This document shows positions 1 through 4,735 of a DNA stretch of 8,249 nt, piece after piece; position 1 is the stretch's first letter, and every line of letters begins with the position of its first letter. Source of the stretch: Gemmatimonadota bacterium (GTDB lineage Bacteria > Gemmatimonadota > Gemmatimonadetes > Longimicrobiales > Gaopeijiaceae). Both the position numbers and the translations under genes were made by a program. The DNA lies in the NCBI GenBank assembly GCA_007129525.1, contig SKVI01000050.1:1-8249 (forward strand). Direction: 5' to 3'. Under the pieces are notes generated by a model that made no database searches, was not told where the DNA came from, and worked only from the letters and a program-made list of their open reading frames with translations.

Positions 1-189
1 CCAGAGGCAATACGCGGTATTAGCCCAGGTTTCCCCGGGTTGTCCCCCACTCAAAGATAGGTTGGTCACGTGTTACTCACCCGTCCGCCACTCGGCTACA
101 AGGTGCAAGCACCCTGCTCCTCGTGCGACTTGCATGTGTTAAGCACGCCGCCAGCGTTCGTCCTGAGCCAGGATCAAACTCTCCGTTAA
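1..189 (-). rRNA. rrs: 16S ribosomal RNA, 5' end only (partial)
   Basis: The minus strand carries the universal 16S start (AGAGTTTGATCCTGGCTCAG), followed by GACGAACGCTGGCGGCG, the ACACATGCAAGTCG block, the GGCGGACGGGTGAGTAACACGTG block and GCTAATACCGC. Only the first 189 nt or so are inside the window; the gene continues beyond position 1. The mature 5' end is placed at about 189 by counting back from AGAGTTTGATC, which starts near nucleotide 8 in E. coli. The fragment is too short to assign a phylum reliably. It is preceded by its own leader and promoter on the same strand. Confidence 0.98.
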
Positions 190-427
190 GAAAAAGTCCA
201 ATCAGCTCTAGAGAACACTGATCTTACGATCGGTGTTCGAAATCTACGTTTCGTTTATCCCACTGGCTCAAAAAGAGCCGTATGGTCAGGACGCAGTGCC
301 TGACCCATGTGGGCCCGCTCGTTTTCTCAAGACCCTGATTTTCAAATAGCTTCCTAAATGCTTTCCGGCGATTTTTGCCTCATCACCGGTCGCCGCTCAT
401 CGTCTCCGACTCGCTGCGAGGACATAC
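190..427 (-). other. rRNA operon leader with hairpins
   Basis: This is the stretch between the rRNA promoter and the 16S 5' end, and it is clearly more AT-rich than the flanking genes. On the minus strand it holds three local hairpins. The first is 284-290 with 299-305 (GGTCAGG/CCTGACC). The second is 265-269 with 275-279 (GGCTC, five T, GAGCC). The third, next to the 16S start, is 213-223 with 228-238 (11 bp including one G-T pair, 4-nt loop). The GGCTCTTTTTGA segment loosely resembles the boxA antitermination element (consensus about TGCTCTTTAA), but half of it is in a hairpin, so this assignment is weak. No coding potential is seen here. Confidence 0.6.
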
Positions 428-456
428 ATTCTAATCGTGCTGAGAGGCGGTGTCAA
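428..456 (-). promoter_or_regulatory. Sigma-70-type rRNA operon promoter
   Basis: On the minus strand a perfect -35 TTGACA (451-456) is followed after exactly 17 nt by TAGAAT (428-433), one base from the -10 consensus. It points at the 16S gene about 240 nt downstream. Transcription should start near 420. It lies between tRNA-His and the leader, so the rRNA operon has its own promoter besides any read-through from the upstream tRNAs. Confidence 0.85.
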
Positions 457-525
457 CACCCTTCGTTGAACTTCGTCGTCCGAACTGAATTCTTGCGCTC
501 GAACGCCGGGATTCGCCTCAGGGAG

Positions 526-600
526 GGTGAGCGACCGGAATCGAACCGGCGACCTCCAGGGCCACAACCTGGCGCTCTAACCAACTGAGCTACGCCCACC
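526..600 (-). tRNA. tRNA-His (anticodon GTG)
   Basis: The minus strand folds into a full cloverleaf: acceptor GTGGGCG/CGCTCAC, D-stem GCTC/GAGC, anticodon stem CCAGG/CCTGG with loop TTGTGGC (anticodon GTG) and a T-arm with TTCGATT. The histidine identity elements are present: an extra G at -1 (position 600) facing discriminator C73 (position 526). CCA is not encoded (the next bases read CT), so the CCA-adding enzyme must supply it. The rRNA promoter starts about 70 nt downstream. Confidence 0.97.
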
Positions 601-630
601 ATCAAGCCTGTACTCCTCCCGACGGCGGGT

Positions 631-671
631 CCCCCCGACGGCGAGACATCCAACTTAGAAACACCGGGGGG
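631..671. repeat. Inverted repeat between tRNA-Arg and tRNA-His
   Basis: CCCCCCG (631-637) and CGGGGGG (665-671) form a 7-bp GC-only stem with a 27-nt loop. A short direct repeat CCCGACGGCG (618-627 and 634-643) overlaps one arm. It could be a processing or pausing hairpin between the two tRNAs if they are co-transcribed. There is no T-run to support a terminator. Confidence 0.4.
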
Positions 672-684
672 CCTCGTAAAGACC

Positions 685-722
685 CTACGTGCCCGCCAGG
701 ATGAGCTGCGCTGATCCTGGCG
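685..722 (-). repeat. Direct and inverted copies of the tRNA-Arg 3' end in its trailer
   Basis: Positions 685-702 repeat the 18 bases at 745-762 with one mismatch. The original covers tRNA-Arg nucleotides 59-73 plus three trailer bases. Next to it, 714-722 is the exact reverse complement of nucleotides 59-67. On the minus strand the order is tRNA (ATCCTGGCG at 754-762), 31-nt gap, inverted copy (CGCCAGGAT), 11-nt gap, direct copy (ATCCTGGCG). The inverted copy can therefore pair either with the tRNA's own 3' end or with the trailer copy (9 bp, 11-nt loop). The latter could act as a 3' boundary hairpin, but no T-run follows it. Confidence 0.85.
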
Positions 723-747
723 TACACCTTTGAGGAGGACCTACCTA

Positions 748-821
748 CGCGCCCGCCAGGATTCGAACCTGGGACCGTCGGCTTAGAAGGCCGATGCTCT
801 ATCCAGCTGAGCTACGGGCGC
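748..821 (-). tRNA. tRNA-Arg (anticodon TCT)
   Basis: The minus strand gives a complete cloverleaf: acceptor GCGCCCG/CGGGCGC, D-stem GCTC/GAGC, anticodon stem TCGGC/GCCGA around CTTCTAA (anticodon TCT, reading AGA/AGG), T-stem CCAGG/CCTGG with TTCGAAT, and discriminator G at 748. CCA is not encoded; the trailer begins TAGG. AGA and AGG are rare codons in a GC-rich genome, so this is probably a minor isoacceptor. Its trailer carries direct and inverted copies of the tRNA 3' end. Confidence 0.97.
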
Positions 822-978
822 TCTGTACTGGTGAGTCGACACACCCAGGCAGCCTCTTACCCCAAGGAGCCTTGCAATGCTTCGCTTCGGCAGAAATCGC
901 TGCGTTCGGCCACCGTGGCCTCGGCCCGCGCCCCTCTGTGTTTAGTACGAATGATCGCGGGTGAGTCTTCAACGTAGA

Positions 979-1011
979 AGAGGCCGTCCCGAGAGAATCA
1001 GGACGGCCTCT
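979..1011 (-). terminator. Terminator of the cold-shock gene
   Basis: AGAGGCCGTCC (979-989) and GGACGGCCTCT (1001-1011) form a perfect 11-bp stem with an 11-nt loop, 21 bp beyond the csp stop codon. On the minus strand the stem is followed by TCTACGTT, a weak T-rich tail, so it is a plausible but imperfect intrinsic terminator. It separates csp from tRNA-Arg. Confidence 0.75.
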
Positions 1012-1031
1012 CCTTCGCCGCGCGACTCAGG

Positions 1032-1241
1032 TCAGTCGAGCTTTACCACGTTCTCGGCAGCGGGACCCTTCTGGCCCTGAACCAGATCGAACTCGACCCG
1101 CTCGTTCTCGGAAAGGCTGCGAAACCCCTCGGCCTGGATGGCGGTGTGGTGAACGAAGCAGTCCCGATCTCCTCCGTCGGGCGTGATGAATCCGAAGCCC
1201 TTGGCGTCGTTGAACCACTTCACCGTTCCGGTCGTGCGCAT
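1032..1241 (-). CDS. csp: Cold-shock protein (CspA family)
   Basis: This 69-residue protein is a single cold-shock domain, a small five-stranded OB-fold that binds single-stranded RNA and DNA and keeps mRNA unfolded in the cytoplasm. The N-terminal GTVKWFN (5-11), RNP1 KGFGFI (14-19), RNP2-like CFVHHTAI (28-35), GFRSL (39-43) and the C-terminal GQKGPAAENV (56-65) all fit the family, and the length matches CspA (about 70). Two RNP2 positions are unusual: Cys28 where Val is common and His32 where Phe is common. The ATG at 1239-1241 has a good Shine-Dalgarno (AAGGGAG) about 8 nt upstream. The frame stays open far upstream, but that part is the untranslated leader. It is monocistronic, with its own promoter and terminator. 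Whether it is truly cold-induced cannot be read from the sequence. Confidence 0.95.
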   Translation of the reverse strand: MRTTGTVKWFNDAKGFGFITPDGGDRDCFVHHTAIQAEGFRSLSENERVEFDLVQGQKGPAAENVVKLD

Positions 1242-1474
1242 GTGTCGTGCTCCCTTACTGAAAATGCGTTCGTCAGGACTTCGGGGACCGCCCTTCGACC
1301 CGACGACTCCTGTCCGCGGTTCCAGCCCCCGCGTAGGGCTGCCACTTGGAAGATCCGTCCTCAAGGACGGAGGTGGCGCGATCGTGGCCGGTACCTCGGC
1401 TTCGGTCAGCTTCACCAGGGTGGTCCCAGTGGCGCTGCCCACCGTCGCACAGCCCGGCCGTTCCGGTTTGTTTG
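1242..1474 (-). promoter_or_regulatory. Long structured 5' leader of csp (candidate thermosensor)
   Basis: The leader between the predicted start of transcription and the csp ATG is about 230 nt. It contains a nested hairpin: perfect 7-bp inner stem 1354-1360/1365-1371 with a 4-nt loop, and outer stem GCCAC/GTGGC (1341-1345/1373-1377). A second hairpin lies at 1324-1328/1336-1340 (AGCCC/GGGCT). Long, structured leaders are known for enterobacterial cspA, where the RNA refolds in the cold. The same role here is inference; no sequence identity to the cspA leader or its cold box was recognised. Confidence 0.5.
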
Positions 1475-1480
1475 CCGGAG

Positions 1481-1510
1481 AGTCTATTGCGCCTCGGGGC
1501 ACTCTGTCAA
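1481..1510 (-). promoter_or_regulatory. Predicted csp promoter
   Basis: The minus strand has a perfect -35 TTGACA (1505-1510), an 18-nt spacer and TAGACT (1481-1486, four of six -10 bases). It points at csp with a predicted start near 1474. No better promoter-like pair was found closer to the gene. Confidence 0.6.
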
Positions 1511-1600
1511 CAATCCTGCGTGGATCTCCCGGAAGTGGTGAGGAGTCTACAGGGTGATGTGACTCGTCGAGGCCCTCGGATGACCTCCCTTCGGTCGGTG

Positions 1601-1651
1601 ATCCGGGCGGATAACGGTCGTGGGTGATCAACCTAATCGGGGCGCCCGGAT
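1601..1651 (-). repeat. Downstream copy of the tRNA-Pro 3'-end repeat block
   Basis: This 51-bp block matches 1737-1787 at 47 of 51 positions, with the 30 bases at the tRNA side (1622-1651) identical. It is bounded by exact 9-bp inverted arms, ATCCGGGCG and CGCCCGGAT on the minus strand (1643-1651 and 1601-1609), with a 33-nt loop. It carries only nucleotides 59-73 of the tRNA plus 15 trailer bases in its identical half, so it is a 3'-end echo and not a second tRNA gene. Confidence 0.9.
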
Positions 1652-1736
1652 GGACCTGCGGTCGCCCCTGGCGATCCTCGGTCGTCTCCGTTCGCTCCCC
1701 CCTGGTCGCTCACTCCGGCTCGAACCTGCGGTTCTC

Positions 1737-1787
1737 ATCCGGGCGGAGAGCGGTAGCGGGTGATCAACCTAATCGGGGCGCCCGGAT
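1737..1787 (-). repeat. tRNA-Pro-proximal copy of the repeat block
   Basis: The right part of this copy is the 3' end of tRNA-Pro itself; the rest is trailer. The arm CGCCCGGAT (1737-1745) is the exact reverse complement of tRNA nucleotides 59-67 (1779-1787), 33 nt away, the same spacing as in the downstream copy. The two copies are 136 bp apart. The 85 bp between them contain a short hairpin GAACC-GCA-GGTTC right next to this arm, and a related GACC-GCA-GGTC near the other end. Confidence 0.9.
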
Positions 1788-1846
1788 TCGAACCGGGGAC
1801 CTCCTGCTCCCAAAGCAGGCGCGCTACCGAGCTGCGCCACGCCCCG
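1773..1846 (-). tRNA. tRNA-Pro (anticodon TGG)
   Basis: The minus strand folds as acceptor CGGGGCG/CGCCCCG, D-stem GCGC/GCGC with AGCTCGGTA, anticodon stem CCTGC/GCAGG around TTTGGGA (anticodon TGG), T-stem CCCGG/CCGGG with TTCGAAT, and discriminator A at 1773. CCA is not encoded; the trailer begins TTAGG. TGG reads CCA and, by wobble, other proline codons. The 3' end is duplicated 136 bp downstream. Confidence 0.97.
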
Positions 1847-1923
1847 TGGGGCCCGGATGGGATGGATGGGGAATCCATCGGACCGGACAGTGCCAAGGAA
1901 GATACCAGCGTCGGCCCGTCAGG

Positions 1924-1935
1924 GGTACCGGTACC
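1924..1935. repeat. 12-bp palindrome upstream of tRNA-Pro
   Basis: GGTACCGGTACC is a perfect palindrome in the 145-bp gap between the DUF971 gene and tRNA-Pro. It could be a protein site or part of the operon's 3' end, but it lacks a T-run. Another small inverted repeat (GATGGA 1861-1866 with TCCATC 1874-1879) sits just upstream of the tRNA. No convincing promoter was found in the gap. Confidence 0.3.
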
Positions 1936-1991
1936 GGAGGGCCCTGGAAGCACGTGTCCGATCATGGTGACAGGATCGTGCGAAGGGCTGC

Positions 1992-2333
1992 TCAGGAACC
2001 ATCCGAGGTGGACTCCGAGCATTCCGGGCATGAGCAGAGCCGGCGAAGGAACTCGAAGGGGTAGATCCCGGTGCTGTGGCCGTCACTCCACTGGAAGGAG
2101 AGGGCGTAGCGTCCCACGTAGTTGATCTCCAGGGGGTGGACGCCGGATTCCACGTCCTCGGGCCGCAGGGTCCGCCGGCCCGTCATTTCGTCGACGCATC
2201 CGGCGCACGGGCAGGCCAGCCGGAGCTCCCAGGGCGTGAACCGGGAGGTGTGCCCGTCGGCCCACTCGATCTCCAGGGCCGCTGCGTCACTGGTGGGGCC
2301 GATGTGCCGAGGGCGAAATCGGTCCTTGTTCAT
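1992..2333 (-). CDS. DUF971 family protein with two CxCxxC motifs
   Basis: This 113-residue protein matches the DUF971 fold, also known as the N-terminal domain of gamma-butyrobetaine hydroxylases and found attached to some ApbC/HCF101-type Fe-S carrier ATPases. The diagnostic pieces are IEWADGHTSRF (22-32), LRLACPCAGCVDEMTG (37-52), INYVGRYAL (70-78) and WSDGHSTGIYPFEFLRRL (82-99). It has two cysteine clusters with the same spacing, C41-x-C43-x2-C46 and C100-x-C102-x2-C105, suggesting zinc or iron-sulfur binding, though this is unproven. Its ATG overlaps the rdgB stop as ATGA, so it is translationally coupled and probably last in the operon. The exact role of free-standing DUF971 proteins is not known. 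No obvious intrinsic terminator follows. Confidence 0.9.
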   Translation of the reverse strand: MNKDRFRPRHIGPTSDAAALEIEWADGHTSRFTPWELRLACPCAGCVDEMTGRRTLRPEDVESGVHPLEINYVGRYALSFQWSDGHSTGIYPFEFLRRLCSCPECSESTSDGS

Positions 2334-2971
2334 GTGGCCTCCTCTCCGGCTTCCGCCGAGCGGAGATGTGCGCGCACTGCCCGAAAGGCTTGGCCGCGGT
2401 GACTGAGTCGGGATTTTTCGGTCTGCGACAGCTCAGCGAACGTCCGTCCCAGGGGCCGGTGGAAGAACAGAGGGTCATAGCCGAATCCGTCCCATCCCCG
2501 GGGTCGTCCCAGAATCAGCCCCTCCACAGTTCCCCGGAAGAGTCGGTGGGTACCCGGCTCCTCCACCAGTGCGGCCACGCATACGAAACGTGCCGTCCGG
2601 TCGGGGAGCTCCACGTCCTTCAGGAGGCTGAGCAGGTGCTCGTTGTTGAGCTGATCTCGTTCCTGGGCCGACAGGTTCCCTCCCCCGGGAGCGAAGCGCT
2701 TGGAGCGAACTCCAGGACGCCCATCGAGGGCGTCCACCTCCAGCCCCGAATCATCCGCCACCGTGGGGAGGCCGCTGGCCTCGCGGAAGTAAGTCGCTTT
2801 GGCCAGAGCGTTGTCCTCGAAGGTCTCGAAGGCTTCCACCGCCTCCTCCTCTGGAGACTCCGGGATCCCGGCATCGTTCAGATCCAGCAGACGCAGACCG
2901 GGAACCTCGGCCAGAATCTCCCGGATTTCCCGGAACTTGTGTCCGCTCCGGGTGGCCACCAGGAGTCGCAT
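2330..2971 (-). CDS. rdgB: XTP/dITP diphosphatase (non-canonical purine NTP pyrophosphatase)
   Basis: This 213-residue cytosolic enzyme of the Ham1/RdgB family hydrolyses ITP, dITP and XTP to monophosphate and pyrophosphate, keeping deaminated purines out of DNA and RNA. The family landmarks are in order: N-terminal substrate loop ATRSGHKFREI (6-16), where Ser replaces the usual Asn of TxNxxK; FEDNALAKA (51-59); ADDSGLEVDAL (72-82) with the catalytic Asp74; RPGVRSKRFA (85-94); GWDGFGYDPLF (159-169) for base recognition; and the C-terminal LSHRGQA (189-195). The length is normal. The ATG shares its A with the rph stop (TGATG) and its own stop overlaps the DUF971 start (ATGA). The rph-rdgB pairing is common in bacteria. 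Confidence is high for family and function. Confidence 0.96.
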   Translation of the reverse strand: MRLLVATRSGHKFREIREILAEVPGLRLLDLNDAGIPESPEEEAVEAFETFEDNALAKATYFREASGLPTVADDSGLEVDALDGRPGVRSKRFAPGGGNLSAQERDQLNNEHLLSLLKDVELPDRTARFVCVAALVEEPGTHRLFRGTVEGLILGRPRGWDGFGYDPLFFHRPLGRTFAELSQTEKSRLSHRGQAFRAVRAHLRSAEAGEEAT

Positions 2972-3690
2972 CAGCCGGAGGCCGACGCCAGTTGCTCCCG
3001 CTGGGCCTCCACCAGCCGCGCGATCCCCGCGAGAGCCAGGTCCACCAGACCGTCCAGTATGACCCTTTCGAACGGGTCGCCCTCGGCGGTCCCCTGAACC
3101 TCTACCAGCCGCCCGTCCGCCGTGCCTACGACGTTCATGTCCAGCTCGGCGGCGGCATCCTCAGGGTAATCCAGGTCCAGGACCGGTCGACCGTCCACCG
3201 CCCCCACACTGACGGCCGCCACCGGTTCCCGTACCGGAGAGGCCGGGATCCGTCCCTCCCGCTCGAGGCGTTCGCATGCCAGAGCCAGTGCGACCCATGC
3301 GCCGGTGACCGCGGCCGTCCGGGTCCCTCCGTCAGCCTGCAGCACGTCACAGTCGAGGATTACGGTTCGGGGACCGAGTGCCGCGAGGCCGGTGACGGAT
3401 CGGAGAGATCGTCCGATGAGGCGTTGGATCTCCTGGGTTCGACCACCGGGGCCGTCCCGCTCCCTGCTCCGGCGGGTGTGCGTGGATCGAGGGAGCATGG
3501 CGTACTCACCGGTCACCCAGCCCTTTCCACTCCCTTCACGCCACTCCGGGACCCGGTCCTCCACCGAAGCGGTGCACAGGACCCGGGTGTCGCCGGTGGC
3601 GATGAGGCACGAGCCCTCCGCGTAGGGGCTCACCCCCGTCTCCAGGACCAGGGATCGCAGTTCGTCGTCGGCTCGTCCGTTTCGTCGCAC
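2971..3690 (-). CDS. rph: Ribonuclease PH
   Basis: RNase PH is a phosphate-dependent 3'-5' exonuclease that trims the last trailer nucleotides of tRNA precursors and other RNAs; it works as a hexamer of RNase-PH-fold subunits. The 239-residue product has RNGRADDELR near the N-terminus, AEGS (24-27), GWVTGEYAMLPRSTHTR (57-73), GGRTQEIQRLIGRSLR (82-97), the phosphate-binding GGTRTA (121-126), and YPEDAAAELDMNVV (175-188) with the catalytic Asp178 and Asp184. I chose the GTG at 3688-3690 because AGGAG (3698-3702) sits 7 nt upstream and the product then begins like other RNase PH proteins. A GTG at 3721-3723 would add 11 residues but has no ribosome site. It lies 85 bp after hemC and overlaps rdgB by one base. 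Confidence 0.96.
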   Translation of the reverse strand: MRRNGRADDELRSLVLETGVSPYAEGSCLIATGDTRVLCTASVEDRVPEWREGSGKGWVTGEYAMLPRSTHTRRSRERDGPGGRTQEIQRLIGRSLRSVTGLAALGPRTVILDCDVLQADGGTRTAAVTGAWVALALACERLEREGRIPASPVREPVAAVSVGAVDGRPVLDLDYPEDAAAELDMNVVGTADGRLVEVQGTAEGDPFERVILDGLVDLALAGIARLVEAQREQLASASG

Positions 3691-3775
3691 GAAGTCGCTC
3701 CTGAAAGTCTCTGAAGGCAGCACAAGTCATGTCGGTCGGAGGCTGGGCGGTGGCAGAGGGCCTTCCCACCAGCCC

Positions 3776-4735
3776 TCAGCCCGCCCCTGACCGGTCCTTT
3801 CGGTCGACCCGGACCAGGATCTCGTCGGCGCCCATGGCGAGGAGGCGCCGGGCCACCTCGTGACCCAGTGCCTCCGGGTCGTCCTGGGCGCCCGTTTCTT
3901 CGGCTCGCACCGCCTGTCGACCGTCGGGCGATGCAACGATTCCCCGAAGGCGCATGCCGCCGCCAAAGGGTAGTCCCATGGCGCCCACCGGAAGCTGGCA
4001 TCCCGCCTCCAGGGCGTGCATGAGCGAGCGTTCGGCGGTGGTTGCCGCACGGCTCGGTAGATGGTCCAGGGGCCGAAGCGCAGCATGGAGCTCCGTCGAG
4101 TCCTGGCGAATGACCACGGCCAGGGCGCCCTGCCCCGGAGCCGGAAGCCAGCTACCCAGCTCCATGTGCTCGTCGATCCGGTCGGTCCAGTCGAGCCGCC
4201 GAACCCCGGCGGCGGCGAGGATCACCGCATCGTACCTGCCCTCGTCCACCAGGCGGAGGCGCGTGTCCAGGTTACCGCGTATGCCTCTGAGCTCGAGGTC
4301 CGGACGGAATGCCCGGGCCAGCGCCTGCCTCCGAAGCGACCCCGTGCCCACCACGGCACCGGACGGAAGCGACCCCAGGGTGCAGCTCTGGTTCCGGGGA
4401 CCGATCAGGACGTCCCGGGCGTCTTCCCGTTCCGGAATCGCCGCCAGCGTCACGCCGTCGGCCAGCACCGTGGGCAGGTCCTTCAGGGAGTGTACCGCCA
4501 GATCCACCCGTCCATCGAGGAGAGCCAGGTCGAGGGCACGGGTGAAGACGCCCTGACCTCCGATCTCCGACAGGGGCTGATCCTGCACCTGGTCCCCCGC
4601 GGTCTCGATCGTGACGAGCTCCACCCCTCGGCCGATCAGCCTTTCGATACGGCGGGCCACCCACCGGCTCTGGGTGGCGGCCAGGACGGATCCCCTGGTG
4701 CCCAGTCGAAGTGGCGGGGCGTCCTGTTCGCTCAC
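3776..4735 (-). CDS. hemC: Porphobilinogen deaminase (hydroxymethylbilane synthase)
   Basis: HemC joins four porphobilinogens head to tail into hydroxymethylbilane, the precursor of uroporphyrinogen III, heme and other tetrapyrroles. The 319-residue protein shows LGTRGSVLAATQS (11-23), GDQVQDQPLSEIGGQGVFT (48-65), AVHSLKDLPT (80-89) with the catalytic Asp86, GTGSLRRQA (130-138), LRGIRGNLDTRL (149-160), LPAPGQGALAV (197-207) and EAGCQLPVGA (243-252). Cys246 should carry the dipyrromethane cofactor. It starts with GTG overlapping the lptE stop as GTGA; no Shine-Dalgarno is seen, so translation is probably coupled. No other heme gene is in the window, and its place between an LPS lipoprotein and rph is not the classical hemCD arrangement. 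A 6-bp inverted repeat (3756-3761/3772-3777) overlaps its stop, but it is too weak to call a terminator. Confidence 0.97.
   Translation of the reverse strand: MSEQDAPPLRLGTRGSVLAATQSRWVARRIERLIGRGVELVTIETAGDQVQDQPLSEIGGQGVFTRALDLALLDGRVDLAVHSLKDLPTVLADGVTLAAIPEREDARDVLIGPRNQSCTLGSLPSGAVVGTGSLRRQALARAFRPDLELRGIRGNLDTRLRLVDEGRYDAVILAAAGVRRLDWTDRIDEHMELGSWLPAPGQGALAVVIRQDSTELHAALRPLDHLPSRAATTAERSLMHALEAGCQLPVGAMGLPFGGGMRLRGIVASPDGRQAVRAEETGAQDDPEALGHEVARRLLAMGADEILVRVDRKDRSGAG

Noticed and set aside
358..653. Small open frames on both strands around tRNA-His
   Set aside because: They translate the tRNA and the rRNA promoter and leader; no coding features.
822..978. Promoter for tRNA-Arg
   Set aside because: TTGAAG and TACTAA occur after the csp terminator but 19 bp apart and with poor -10 match; not enough to annotate.
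1032..1631. Cold-shock protein with a 130-residue N-terminal extension (open frame to 1631)
   Set aside because: The extension is low-complexity with no domain, covers the leader hairpins, promoter and part of a tRNA repeat, and the internal ATG has a good Shine-Dalgarno.
685..1787. CRISPR array or transposon ends formed by the tRNA-trailer repeats
   Set aside because: Only two copies per locus with different sequences, no regular spacers, no transposase or cas gene, and the repeats include the tRNA 3' ends.
1624..2125. Plus-strand frames with an IRTGDLLLPKQARYRAAPRP-like or FEPGTSCSQ-like peptide
   Set aside because: These peptides are antisense translations of tRNA-Pro, a well-known false gene call.
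3688..3723. GTG at 3723 as the rph start
   Set aside because: No ribosome site precedes it, whereas AGGAG is correctly placed before the GTG at 3690, which also gives the normal family N-terminus.
3756..3777. Terminator between hemC and rph
   Set aside because: Only a 6-bp stem overlapping the hemC stop, with no T-run.
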